Shown here: piece after piece, positions 45,531 to 54,535 of the stretch
Layout: every line of letters begins with the position of its first letter
Numbering within the stretch: the stretch's first letter is position 1
Source: Paenibacillus kribbensis
GTDB lineage: Bacteria; Bacillota; Bacilli; Paenibacillales; Paenibacillaceae
DNA length: 64,000 nucleotides
Assembly: GCF_002240415.1 (NCBI RefSeq)
Contig: NZ_CP020028.1
Span: forward strand, 811,501-875,500
Reading direction: 5' to 3'
Position numbers and translations under genes: made by a program
Notes under the pieces: generated by a model
Databases searched by the model: none
What the model saw: only the letters and a program-made list of their open reading frames with translations
What the model was told of the DNA's origin: nothing

Positions 45531-45562
45531 GATAAATAATTAAGGCGATAAATAGTTAATGA
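45531..45562 (+). repeat. Tandem 16-nt direct repeat
   Basis: GATAAATAATTAAGGC (45531-45546) and GATAAATAGTTAATGA (45547-45562) are adjacent near-copies in the def upstream region. The role is unknown. Confidence 0.5.
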
Positions 45563-45656
45563 CATGATCAGCAACCAAAACTGCAGCGAAGAGGGCGGAA
45601 TCCGTCCGCGTAGCGGCCGCTATTGCACAAAATTCTACTCCAAACGTCGCTTTATT

Positions 45657-45686
45657 TTGACAATTCATTTCAGAAATAGATATAAT
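45657..45686 (+). promoter_or_regulatory. Sigma-A promoter of def
   Basis: TTGACA (45657-45662), 18 bp, TATAAT (45681-45686). Confidence 0.75.
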
Positions 45687-45687
45687 T

Positions 45688-45746
45688 CATGTGATAAAAC
45701 TTGCAGAAAACTAGGGAATTCCCCAGTTTTTGCAGCACATCACATG
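45688..45746 (+). promoter_or_regulatory. Large hairpin in the def leader
   Basis: The outer arms CATGTGAT (45688-45695) and ATCACATG (45739-45746) are perfect. Inside, TGCAGAAAACT pairs with AGTTTTTGCA and a GGG/CCC tip closes on AATT. The element starts at the predicted transcription start and ends 36 bp before the ATG. It has no T-run. It could be a 5' stabiliser, an operator or an RNA switch. Confidence 0.6.
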
Positions 45747-45782
45747 ATCATATATTTTATTTAAATGAATCGAGGCTGACGA

Positions 45783-46364
45783 ATGAGCAATCAATCGATG
45801 GACATGCTTCTCACCAAGGATATCGTGCGTGAAGGGGAAACGATTTTGCGTACAAAGGTTGATCCGGTATGCCTGCCGCTGTCTGAAGAGGACCTTCAAC
45901 AGATGCAATGGATGCTGGATTATCTGAAAAATAGCCAAAATGAAGAGCTGGCCACCCGCTATGAGCTGCGCCCGGGTGTGGGGCTATCCGCCAACCAGGT
46001 AGGTCTGAATAAAAGAATGTGCGCTATCTATTATGAGGATGGAGACCAAACGATAGAGTATGCGCTGTTTAATCCGAAGCTGGTCAGCCACTCCACATCC
46101 ATGATTTATTTGGAACAGGGAGAAGGGTGCTTGTCAGTGGATCGTTACATACCCGGATATGTGCCGCGTTATGAAAAAATTCGCATTAAGGCCATTTTGC
46201 CGGACGGAACGCAGGAACTATTGACCTTCAAAGGCTATGCAGCGATTGTGGTACAGCATGAAATGGACCATTTGGACGGTATTATGTTCTATGACCGCAT
46301 CAACCCGGAAGATCCGCATAAGCTTCCACAGGGAGTTCATATTGAACCTTTTGTGCGTAAATAG
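45783..46364 (+). CDS. def: Peptide deformylase
   Basis: 193-aa metalloenzyme that removes the N-formyl group from new proteins. All three motifs are present: GVGLSANQVG, EGCLSV and QHEMDHLDG (His159, Glu160, His163). The length and insertions fit type II (Gram-positive) deformylases. GAGG lies 10 bp before the ATG, a modest ribosome site. There is no fmt partner next to it. It has its own promoter and an unusual leader hairpin. Confidence 0.95.
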   Translation: MSNQSMDMLLTKDIVREGETILRTKVDPVCLPLSEEDLQQMQWMLDYLKNSQNEELATRYELRPGVGLSANQVGLNKRMCAIYYEDGDQTIEYALFNPKLVSHSTSMIYLEQGEGCLSVDRYIPGYVPRYEKIRIKAILPDGTQELLTFKGYAAIVVQHEMDHLDGIMFYDRINPEDPHKLPQGVHIEPFVRK

Positions 46365-46497
46365 TTCATGATTGGTAAAGTGTGGTGACTTCGTTCGCCA
46401 CATTTTTAATTTTCAAGAAAATATGGATATAAATGTTGCTAAGCTTTAAACTGGAATCATATACGTTGAGATGTAGGATGTGAGATATACACGAAAA

Positions 46498-46511
46498 TGT
46501 AAGCGCTTATT
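46498..46511 (+). promoter_or_regulatory. cre-like site before the YesM-type gene
   Basis: TGTAAGCGCTTATT shares 12 consecutive bases with the site at 1765-1778 and fits the cre consensus apart from its last two bases. It lies 17 bp before the start codon. Confidence 0.45.
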
Positions 46512-46527
46512 TTATTGGGGGGATGGC

Positions 46528-48318
46528 ATGTATCGTGGAGTAAGGCATTTGATGAACAATATGCGCATGCGCAATAAGCTGCTCTTCTCCTATGTGCTGA
46601 TTGTCATGATCCCGGTGCTGGTGGTGGGTGGCTGTGTTACTTTTTATTTGCGTCAGCAGGCACTCGACAGTGCGATTGCCCAGACGGTAAACAATGTGGA
46701 AAAGATTAAGAGCCAGACTGCCAATTTACTGCGCGTGCCAACAGATATTTCAAATGGACTGATGTTCGATAAAAGGCTCAAGGAAATGGCGAACCGTCGT
46801 TATTCAGGCATGGTTGAGCTAATGAATGCGTATCATCAATACAAGGATTTTAATGAGTATGTGCAGCAGTATCGAGAAATTGCTACCATTCGGTTTTATT
46901 CGTACAATCCGACGCTTGTCAATAATCTGGAGTTTATTCCAGTGGACTCCGGCATAGAGCGTCAGGAATGGTTTAAGACGGCTTTGAAGGGGACGGCGAT
47001 TAACTGGTTTTATATTCAGGATAAGGAGGATAATCCGGTTAATCGCTTGAGTCTGGTGCGGCAAATTCCGTTTCCTGAATACCATACCAAGGGAGTTTTG
47101 ATGATAGCCCTGAGTCAGACGGAGCTGAATCATATGCTGAGCAAGGAGCAGTTTGAAACACTGATTGCGGATCGCAACGGGATTGTGGTTGCAGCAACTA
47201 ATCCGCAGTCGGTGGGGCAGACGTTGGCGGGTTTACATCTGGGCTTTGATGTCCAGCGGGCGGGCAAGGGGATATATGAAGCCAAAATAAACGGAAAGCC
47301 CTCGAACATTATTGTGGATGAGCTGCTGCCGACCTCAAGTGTGAGCGGATTCACCATTATTTCAGTGTTTTCGACGGAACATATCGTGCAGGGGGCGAAC
47401 CGGGTCAGCCTGATTGGTGCATTATGTGTTCTTGCGGTACTGATCATGGCGCTGATTTTGATTACCATCATTTCGTGGCTCATTACCAAACGGCTGCAGC
47501 GGTTGAGCTATGAACTGGATAAAGTAGCCTCAGGTGATTTCCATGTGGTGTCAAGTGTGGAGGGAAGGGACGAGATTGGGGATTTATCCCGCCGTTTCAA
47601 CTATATGGTGACCAGCATCCGCCAACTGATGACGCAGGTATACGAAGCGAGTGAGCAAAATAACAGACTCGAACTGGCGCAAAAGGATATCAAGCTAAAA
47701 ATGATGGCCAGTCAAATTAATCCGCACTTCCTGTTTAATGCGCTGGAATCCATCCGAATGAAGGCACATCTGAACGGGGAAGCCGAAATTGCAACGACGG
47801 TGCGCTTGCTTGGCAAGCTGATGCGGCGGAATCTGGAGATTGGCAGCGGTACAACGACGGTGCGTCAGGAACTGGATATGGTGCGGTCCTATTTGCAAAT
47901 TCAGCAGTTCCGATTCGGAAATCGTTTGATCTATGAAGTGAATCTGGAAGAGCACGCTGAGGACATATCTATCCCTCCTTTAATCATACAGCCGCTGGTG
48001 GAAAATGCAGTCATTCATGGCCTCGAAAATAAGGAAGAGCCGGTCACGGTAAAAGTAGATATCACAATGGAGCAACGAGAACTCCACATTAAAGTAGCAG
48101 ATGATGGAATCGGCATGGAAGCAGAGCAACTGGCCTGTCTGCTGGCACGTATCAGGGGAACGGATGAGCCGGAAGGGAGCAGTATTGGTCTGCGTAATGT
48201 TCACCAACGTCTAATGTTGATGTATGGCGAACGTTATGGTTTGCAGATTGAAAGCGTGTTGCAGGCAGGAACAGCTGTATATTTTTCCATACCCAAGGAG
48301 GAGGATTCGAATGTATAA
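46528..48318 (+). CDS. Two-component sensor histidine kinase, YesM type
   Basis: 596 aa from the ATG at 46528 (GGGGGGA upstream); the earlier GTG at 46480 is not favoured. TM1 lies at about 18-40, then an extracellular dCache-like sensor to about 285, TM2 at about 290-312 and a HAMP domain. The His_kinase domain carries QINPHFLFNALESIRM (phosphorylated His about 400), and the HATPase has VENAVIHGLE and VADDGIGM. Such kinases usually control adjacent carbohydrate ABC importers, but none is here. It overlaps the response regulator gene by 8 bp. Confidence 0.92.
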   Translation: MYRGVRHLMNNMRMRNKLLFSYVLIVMIPVLVVGGCVTFYLRQQALDSAIAQTVNNVEKIKSQTANLLRVPTDISNGLMFDKRLKEMANRRYSGMVELMNAYHQYKDFNEYVQQYREIATIRFYSYNPTLVNNLEFIPVDSGIERQEWFKTALKGTAINWFYIQDKEDNPVNRLSLVRQIPFPEYHTKGVLMIALSQTELNHMLSKEQFETLIADRNGIVVAATNPQSVGQTLAGLHLGFDVQRAGKGIYEAKINGKPSNIIVDELLPTSSVSGFTIISVFSTEHIVQGANRVSLIGALCVLAVLIMALILITIISWLITKRLQRLSYELDKVASGDFHVVSSVEGRDEIGDLSRRFNYMVTSIRQLMTQVYEASEQNNRLELAQKDIKLKMMASQINPHFLFNALESIRMKAHLNGEAEIATTVRLLGKLMRRNLEIGSGTTTVRQELDMVRSYLQIQQFRFGNRLIYEVNLEEHAEDISIPPLIIQPLVENAVIHGLENKEEPVTVKVDITMEQRELHIKVADDGIGMEAEQLACLLARIRGTDEPEGSSIGLRNVHQRLMLMYGERYGLQIESVLQAGTAVYFSIPKEEDSNV

Positions 48319-49951
48319 AGCGATGATTGTGGATGATGAGCCTGCGATTCGAGAAGGACTTTCCTCCATTATTGACTGGGGGGATTGTGGCTTTCGGATT
48401 GTAGATACAGCAGGGAGCGGGCGCGAGGCTTTGGAAAAATTCGAAGAGCACCAGCCGGAGCTGGTTATTGTCGATATTCGTATGCCAGGCATGAGTGGGC
48501 TGGAGGTCATACGGAGCATACGTGAAATGAACAGTGAGCCGTTCCATTTTCTTATATTAAGCGGATATGCAGACTTTGATTATGCCCGGCAAGCCATGGG
48601 TTTCGGAGTGGATGGTTATTTGTTGAAGCCCGTCGATGAGGAAGAGATGACGGCAGAGCTGAAACGGGTGCGGCGAAGCATTGAGGACGAAAAGGAAAAC
48701 GGCAAGTGGGGAGGTGCTTCTCACCATGAGCGTGATTGGATTGAAGCACTGCTGTTTCCGGTTCAAGCGGATGGGGCTATATGCGATACAAGGGAAATTG
48801 GTAGTCCTTTGGATGAAGAGATACGACAAAATGAACAGCACGAGCAGCATCTGGCACTGCCGGCTTTGGATTGGGACAGCTATCAGATTATTCTTCTGGA
48901 TCTGCGGATACCTGACTGGGATCGGCAAGCCCGGCAAGCAGCAGCCAAACAGCGTCTGGCAGAGATGTGCCGGGAGCAGGGCAGAGGCATGGTGTTTGAG
49001 GCCGGAATCTATACAGGTCTGCTGCTTCCCGCCACGGTGAGAACGGAGGAAAAGGCTGCTGCGCTGCTGGCAGCCTGGCGACAAGAGCTAAAGCCGTGGG
49101 CAACCGAGATTTATGCGGCTGCTGGTGATCCGGTGGCGAAATTAACCGATATTCCCAGCTCTTTTGAACAGGCGCTGCGGCTATTAGAGCGTACCTTTCT
49201 GTTTGGGATGGAAAGGGTGATGCTCTCCAGTGATCTGCATCAGTTGGAAGCGATGAACGCCGATATGGACGAGGCGTCCAATAAAACTGCAGACCCCGTG
49301 CGTTACGCAGAAAAGCTGTACTATGCGCTGGACATGGCAAGCCGGGAAGCGGCGCTGCGTGTATTAAAGGAAATGAAAGTCCAATTTCCTCAGGTTTATC
49401 GCACAGAAGCTGCAATTAAGGCGGCATTTGCCCAGGCGTTTACATTGGCGCTCAATAAGTATGCGACTGGACAGGATCAGAGCCGAGCGGTGTTGGAGGA
49501 GCATTCCAGCTTGATTACCGATGTATATGCCCATTCTACACTGGGAGAGCTGGTCGATCACTCTGTTGAGCATATTTTGCAATGGATAGGTCAGACTGAT
49601 TCAGGCGACAAGGAGATCATTATGAAGCAAATGGTAGATTTCATACATAGTCACTATGATGAAAATTTGCGGCTGGAGTTATTGGCAGACATGTTCAACT
49701 ACAACAGTGGTTATTTGGGCAAACTGTTCAAAAGCCATACCGGCGAGGCTTTTAATGCCTACCTGGATAAAGTAAGGATTGAGCGAGCCAGGGAATTGCT
49801 TGCACAGGGAATTAAGGTGCATCAGGTAGCAGGTCGTGTGGGGTATGCGAATGCTGATTATTTTCATAGTAAATTCAAAAAGTATGCTGGGATGTCGCCT
49901 TCCTCCTACCGTAATCGGGTTCAGAATGACGGAGGGACGGATGGCTGTTAA
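48311..49951 (+). CDS. Response regulator, YesN type (REC + AraC HTH)
   Basis: 546 aa from the ATG at 48311 (AAGGAG upstream, within the kinase gene end). The receiver domain holds DDE at 8-10, phosphoacceptor Asp55 (VIVDIRMPGMSG) and a conserved Lys in YLLKPVD. The middle 300 residues are a poorly conserved helical linker. The C-terminal AraC HTH spans about 445-540 (LELLADMFNYNSGYLGKLFKSHTGEAFNAYL and VAGRVGYANADYFHSKFKKYAGMSPSSYR). Target genes are not apparent locally. Confidence 0.92.
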   Translation: MYKAMIVDDEPAIREGLSSIIDWGDCGFRIVDTAGSGREALEKFEEHQPELVIVDIRMPGMSGLEVIRSIREMNSEPFHFLILSGYADFDYARQAMGFGVDGYLLKPVDEEEMTAELKRVRRSIEDEKENGKWGGASHHERDWIEALLFPVQADGAICDTREIGSPLDEEIRQNEQHEQHLALPALDWDSYQIILLDLRIPDWDRQARQAAAKQRLAEMCREQGRGMVFEAGIYTGLLLPATVRTEEKAAALLAAWRQELKPWATEIYAAAGDPVAKLTDIPSSFEQALRLLERTFLFGMERVMLSSDLHQLEAMNADMDEASNKTADPVRYAEKLYYALDMASREAALRVLKEMKVQFPQVYRTEAAIKAAFAQAFTLALNKYATGQDQSRAVLEEHSSLITDVYAHSTLGELVDHSVEHILQWIGQTDSGDKEIIMKQMVDFIHSHYDENLRLELLADMFNYNSGYLGKLFKSHTGEAFNAYLDKVRIERARELLAQGIKVHQVAGRVGYANADYFHSKFKKYAGMSPSSYRNRVQNDGGTDGC

Positions 49952-49978
49952 TCGATTCCCTTGGTTTCACTCTATGAA

Positions 49979-50035
49979 GTCTCTCTTGTTAGATGTCGGA
50001 GGAAGATTCTCCGAACGAAGAGAGATTTTTTTGTG
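49979..50035 (+). terminator. Terminator after the YesN-type gene
   Basis: TCTCTCTTGTT pairs with AACGAAGAGAGA, with a nested CGGAG/CTCCG hairpin, followed by T7. Confidence 0.8.
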
Positions 50036-50232
50036 CGAAAAAAATAAGTAGATCAATCGCAAATGTCACACTCATTAGAGAATTTGAGCTGAATTCATAA
50101 ATTTGCCATCGTTACGACACAACTTTGACACGATGTTCACACTTTCGATTCTATTTCATTCAAATCTATTCTATATAATGTTGTTATTCTGAAGTCGGGT
50201 CATGATAAAAAATGATCCATTCATATACAATA

Positions 50233-50250
50233 ACGTGAATATTATCACAA
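50233..50250 (+). promoter_or_regulatory. Rex-like site in the cydA upstream region
   Basis: On the minus strand it reads TTGTGATAATATTCACGT, against the Rex consensus TTGTGA-N6-TCACAA; four of six bases in the second half match. B. subtilis cydABCD is repressed by Rex (NADH sensor) at similar sites. A TATAAT box lies upstream at about 50172-50179. Confidence 0.55.
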
Positions 50251-50323
50251 AGTTTGAATGTTGGCTTCAGAAACTAATTTAGCATGCGGTTCTTAAGAGA
50301 AGCACAGGGGGAGGAATAACATC

Positions 50324-51730
50324 ATGGACGTATTAGAATTGGCACGGTTGCAGTTTGCGACAACTACGATTCTTCACTTTGTTTACGTGCCGATCTCCAT
50401 TGGATTGTCATTGTTGGTGGCGATCATGGAGACCATGTATGTAATCAAAAAAAATGATTTGTACAAAAAAATGGCTCAATTTTGGGGGACGTTTCTGTTA
50501 ATCAACTTTGCAGTAGGCGTGGTAACCGGGATTTTGCAGGAATTTCAGTTCGGGATGAACTGGTCCGACTTTTCCCGTTTTGTCGGCGATGTATTTGGTA
50601 CACCGCTGGCGATTGAAGCGCTGCTTGCATTTTTTCTGGAATCCACCTTTATCGGCTTATGGGTATTCGGTTGGGAAAGGCTGTCCAAGGGTGTCCATTT
50701 AATTTGTATGTGGCTGGTTTCTATCGGTACGATGCTCTCGGCTTTGTGGATTCTGGCTGCCAATTCGTTCATGCAGCGTCCCGTAGGATACGGGATCGAA
50801 AATGGACGTGCAGAAATGCAGGATTTTGCTGCTCTGCTAACGAACGAGCAGCTTTTGTGGGAGTATCCTCACACCATATTTGCCGCCATTGCAACCGGGG
50901 CTTTCCTCGTAGCAGGCATTAGTGCCTGGAAGCTGATGCATAAAAAGAATATGGACTTTTTTAAACCTTCTTTTAAATTGAGCATTATTGTTGGATTAAT
51001 CAGTGCTATTGCTATTCCTATGTTTGGTCATGGACAGGCTCAATATTTGGTCAAAACACAGCCCATGAAGATGGCTGCCAGTGAAGCCTTATGGGAAAAC
51101 AGTGGTGACCCGGCGCCTTGGACGGTTGTAGCAGATATTGATCCTGATCAGCAGGAAAATACCTTTGAGATTAAAGTTCCGTTTGCACTGAGCTTTTTGT
51201 CGTATAGCAAGTTTTCCGGCTCCGTGCCTGGTATGAAGGAGCTTCAGGCACAGTATGAAAAAACCTATGGTCCGGGGGATTATATTCCACCAGTACGTAC
51301 TACCTTCTGGAGCTTCCGCATTATGATTGCGGCGGGATGTGCCATGATTGCACTTGCTCTGTACGGAGCTTACCTGAGTTTTCGCAAAAAATTGGAGGGC
51401 TCTCATCGTTGGTTCTATCGTCTGATGCTGTGGGGGATATCGCTCCCATTCATCGGGAATACTGCGGGCTGGATTATGACCGAAATGGGCCGCCAGCCGT
51501 GGACGGTGTTTGGCTTGCTTCAAACGAAGGATTCTGTTTCACCTACCGTTGTAGCAGGAGAAGTGCTGTTCTCGTTGATTGCATTTACGACGCTGTATCT
51601 CGTTTTAACGGGTGTACTGGCATTCCTGTTTGCTCGTACAGCTCGTAAAGGTCCAGATATAGAGCCGCATCAGCATACGGTCATTCATGATCCATTTGCT
51701 CAAGGGGGTGACACCATTGTCGTTAAATGA
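50324..51730 (+). CDS. cydA: Cytochrome bd oxidase subunit I
   Basis: 468-aa membrane subunit that binds hemes b558, b595 and d and oxidises quinol. Length equals B. subtilis CydA. The first helix carries the conserved His in LQFATTTILHFVYVPISIG; GWIMTEMGRQPW and the short Q-loop typical of Gram-positives are present, with about nine helices. GGGGGAGG precedes the ATG. It allows respiration at low oxygen. First gene of cydABCD; cydB overlaps by 14 bp. Confidence 0.95.
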   Translation: MDVLELARLQFATTTILHFVYVPISIGLSLLVAIMETMYVIKKNDLYKKMAQFWGTFLLINFAVGVVTGILQEFQFGMNWSDFSRFVGDVFGTPLAIEALLAFFLESTFIGLWVFGWERLSKGVHLICMWLVSIGTMLSALWILAANSFMQRPVGYGIENGRAEMQDFAALLTNEQLLWEYPHTIFAAIATGAFLVAGISAWKLMHKKNMDFFKPSFKLSIIVGLISAIAIPMFGHGQAQYLVKTQPMKMAASEALWENSGDPAPWTVVADIDPDQQENTFEIKVPFALSFLSYSKFSGSVPGMKELQAQYEKTYGPGDYIPPVRTTFWSFRIMIAAGCAMIALALYGAYLSFRKKLEGSHRWFYRLMLWGISLPFIGNTAGWIMTEMGRQPWTVFGLLQTKDSVSPTVVAGEVLFSLIAFTTLYLVLTGVLAFLFARTARKGPDIEPHQHTVIHDPFAQGGDTIVVK

Positions 51731-52730
51731 TTTATGGTTTTTGTTGATCGCTGTGCTGTTTACCGGCTTTTTCTTTCTGGAGGGGTTTGATTTTGGCGTA
51801 GGGATGGCGACGGGGTTGGTGCCGCGTAATGACCAGCAAAAACGTTTGATGATCAATACGATTGGCCCGTTTTGGGATGCCAATGAGGTGTGGCTGATCA
51901 CAGCAGCAGGTGCGATGTTTGCCGCTTTCCCGCACTTTTATGCGACCATGTTCAGCGGATATTATCTGGTATTTGTGTTCATCCTGCTAGGTTTGATCTT
52001 GCGTGGAGTTTCCTTTGAATTCCGTGGCAAGGCAGAAGGCAAGTGGTGGACAGACACGTGGGATGCTTGCATTCTAATAGGCAGCTTCCTGCCGCCGATG
52101 CTATTTGGTATGGCCTTTGCCGCTTTGGTGAGAGGTGTGCCTATCCAGCAAAACATGGATTTAAAAGCGGGATTTTCCGATGTGTTCAACGGATATACGG
52201 TATGGATCGGACTGACCGTAGTCGGGATGTGCCTGATGCATGGACTGACGTTTGTTTCTTTGCGGACGGTTGGAGAGGTGAGAGATCGCGCTCGTATGAT
52301 CGCGTCCAAATTCCTGCCAGTATTGGGTATTTTACTTGCCGGAATGGTGGTATGGACTTATTTTGCAACAGACTTATTCGCACGTCGTGGTCCTTTTATG
52401 TATGCCGCGGTTGCGGTCGGAATTATCGCCTATGTGCTCGCATGGTATTTCCTGAAGCAACGTCGTGAAGGCTGGGCCTTCGGAATGACGGGTGCCATCA
52501 TTTTGCTGAGCTTCGTTTCATTATTCGTCGGCTTGTTCCCGAGATTTATGGTGAGTTCGATCAACAGCGCATTTGATTTGACGATTTATAATGCAAGCTC
52601 CAGTCATTACACGCTGAAGGCCATGACGATTGTTGCAGCAACGCTTTTACCCTTTGTGCTGGCCTACCAGGCGTGGAGCTATTTTGTTTTCCATAAGCGT
52701 CTCAGTGAAAAGGATCATTTGGAATACTAA
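51717..52730 (+). CDS. cydB: Cytochrome bd oxidase subunit II
   Basis: 337 aa if started at TTG 51717 (AAGGGGG 8 bp upstream); this gives MSLNDLWFLLIAVLFTGFFFLEGFDFG, aligned with family N-termini, while an in-frame ATG at 51687 would add 10 residues inside cydA. About eight helices. FEGFDFGVGM-type quartet and the GPFWDANEVWLI motif are typical. Its stop shares a base with the next ATG, giving tight coupling. Confidence 0.94.
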   Translation: MSLNDLWFLLIAVLFTGFFFLEGFDFGVGMATGLVPRNDQQKRLMINTIGPFWDANEVWLITAAGAMFAAFPHFYATMFSGYYLVFVFILLGLILRGVSFEFRGKAEGKWWTDTWDACILIGSFLPPMLFGMAFAALVRGVPIQQNMDLKAGFSDVFNGYTVWIGLTVVGMCLMHGLTFVSLRTVGEVRDRARMIASKFLPVLGILLAGMVVWTYFATDLFARRGPFMYAAVAVGIIAYVLAWYFLKQRREGWAFGMTGAIILLSFVSLFVGLFPRFMVSSINSAFDLTIYNASSSHYTLKAMTIVAATLLPFVLAYQAWSYFVFHKRLSEKDHLEY

Positions 52731-54535
52731 TGGATAAAGCATGGTTTGAATTAAAGGGCATTCGGCCGGTCATGCTGCTGCTGGCCGCCCTTTCCCTTCT
52801 CCAGGGGGCCGCTGTGATTGCGCAAGCGACCTTTTTGGCGAAGGCGGTGACGATTTTATTTGAACAACATCCGCTGGTGATGGCTTGGCCGTCACTGGCG
52901 CTGTTTTTGGCGGCTTTTGCAGCAAGGCATACGGTGATCTGGCTGCAACGCCGGACAGCAGGCCGTTTTGCCGAAGCATCAGGCGCTTCCTTGCGGGAGC
53001 GTCTGCTTGCACGTTTGTTCGAGCGTGGGCCGGGGTTTGCCGCGAAGGAAGGCAGCGGCAAGCTGGTAACGCTGGCGCTGGACGGAGTGGACCGTTTTCG
53101 CACATATTTGGAGCTGTCCATCCCTCGTATGATGGATATGCTGGCTGTAACTTTACTGGTGCTTGTATATGTTTTCACATTGGATGTCATTTCAGGTGTC
53201 ATTTTGACGACGACAATGCCGATTCTGGTGGGCTTCTTTATTTTGCTTGGCTTGGCGGCGCGTAAGCAGGCAGACAAGCAGTGGCGTTCCTATCGTCTGC
53301 TGTCGCATCATTTTACGGATTCGCTGCGTGGGCTACAGACCTTACGATTCCTGGGCCGCAGTCGAGAGCATGGGGACACCGTTGGGAAGGTTAGTGACCA
53401 GTACAGGGCGGCAACGATGCGTACGCTGCGAGTAGCATTTCTTTCCTCGTTTGCTCTCGACTTTTTTAGTATGCTGTCAGTTGCTTTTGTAGCGGTAGGC
53501 TTGGGGTTGCGCCTGATTAGTGGATCGGTGGGCCTGGAGGCAGCGCTTATGGTACTCATTTTGGCACCGGATTATTTTATGCCAATCCGTCAGTTGGGAT
53601 CAGACTATCATGCCTCGCTAGATGGCAAGGAGGCTTGGGGTGCGATGCGATCTATTCTGGCTAAAGATGAACGACATACCGATTCCGCAGATGTCTCCAC
53701 GGGTCATGGCAGCGCGGTTAATGCTAAAAATGGTGGTAATGGCGGCAATGGTAATGGCCTAGCTATCACAGGACAGGAAACCCTGAGGCTGTCGGATGTA
53801 TGCCTCCTCAATGAGGACGGCTCGGCAAGGCTTGATCATGTATCTGCAAGCATTGAGCCGCACGTGAATAGGATTGGCATCGTTGGAGCCAGCGGCGCAG
53901 GCAAAACAACGCTGCTCAGTTTGCTTGGCGGCTTTGCCGATCCGACTGCGGGCGAACTGAGCCTGAATGGATGCCCTTTAGCCGGTGATGCCAAAGCCGA
54001 ATGGCAGCGGCACATTGCCTATATTCCGCAGCATCCATATCTGTTCAGCGCTTCTTTGGCGGATAATATCCGCTTTTATGAGCCGGAGGCATCGAACGAG
54101 CAGGTGGAATGGGCGATTGACGCAGTAGGACTCCGCGAGTTGGTGGATGGACTTCCGGGCGGGTTGAATGAGCCTATTGGTGAAGCGGGTCGGACGCTGA
54201 GTGGAGGACAGGCGCAGCGGATTGCCTTGGCGCGTGCCTTGCTGAGCAATCGTCCGGTCATTTTATTGGATGAGCCAACGGCCCATCTGGATATTGAGAC
54301 GGAATGGGAGCTGAAGCAGACGATTTTGTCCGTTTTGCAGCACAAGCGAATCTTTCTTGCCACCCATCGGCTCCATTGGATGCCGGATATGGATTGTGTC
54401 TGGATGATGAATCAAGGACGTCTCGAAGAAGCAGGCACTCACAAGCAATTGGTTGCACGCAAGGGAGCATATTTCCGATTGCTGACAGGAATGACGGAAG
54501 AGGGGGGCGGACGATATGAGAGTGGCGGACAATAG
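52730..54535 (+). CDS. cydD: Heterodimeric ABC exporter subunit CydD (cydC in B. subtilis naming)
   Basis: 601 aa with an N-terminal six-helix exporter domain and C-terminal ATPase. Walker A is GASGAGKTT, the signature is LSGGQAQRIALARAL and Walker B is VILLDEPTAHLD. A glycine/asparagine-rich linker (NGGNGGNGNG) lies between the domains at about residue 335. CydDC exports thiols or handles heme and is needed for bd oxidase assembly. First and second subunit names are reversed between E. coli and B. subtilis; order follows E. coli convention here. Confidence 0.9.
   Translation: MDKAWFELKGIRPVMLLLAALSLLQGAAVIAQATFLAKAVTILFEQHPLVMAWPSLALFLAAFAARHTVIWLQRRTAGRFAEASGASLRERLLARLFERGPGFAAKEGSGKLVTLALDGVDRFRTYLELSIPRMMDMLAVTLLVLVYVFTLDVISGVILTTTMPILVGFFILLGLAARKQADKQWRSYRLLSHHFTDSLRGLQTLRFLGRSREHGDTVGKVSDQYRAATMRTLRVAFLSSFALDFFSMLSVAFVAVGLGLRLISGSVGLEAALMVLILAPDYFMPIRQLGSDYHASLDGKEAWGAMRSILAKDERHTDSADVSTGHGSAVNAKNGGNGGNGNGLAITGQETLRLSDVCLLNEDGSARLDHVSASIEPHVNRIGIVGASGAGKTTLLSLLGGFADPTAGELSLNGCPLAGDAKAEWQRHIAYIPQHPYLFSASLADNIRFYEPEASNEQVEWAIDAVGLRELVDGLPGGLNEPIGEAGRTLSGGQAQRIALARALLSNRPVILLDEPTAHLDIETEWELKQTILSVLQHKRIFLATHRLHWMPDMDCVWMMNQGRLEEAGTHKQLVARKGAYFRLLTGMTEEGGGRYESGGQ

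Noticed and set aside
51687..51716. ATG 51687 as cydB start
   Set aside because: No ribosome site; TTG 51717 has AAGGGGG and aligns with family N-termini.
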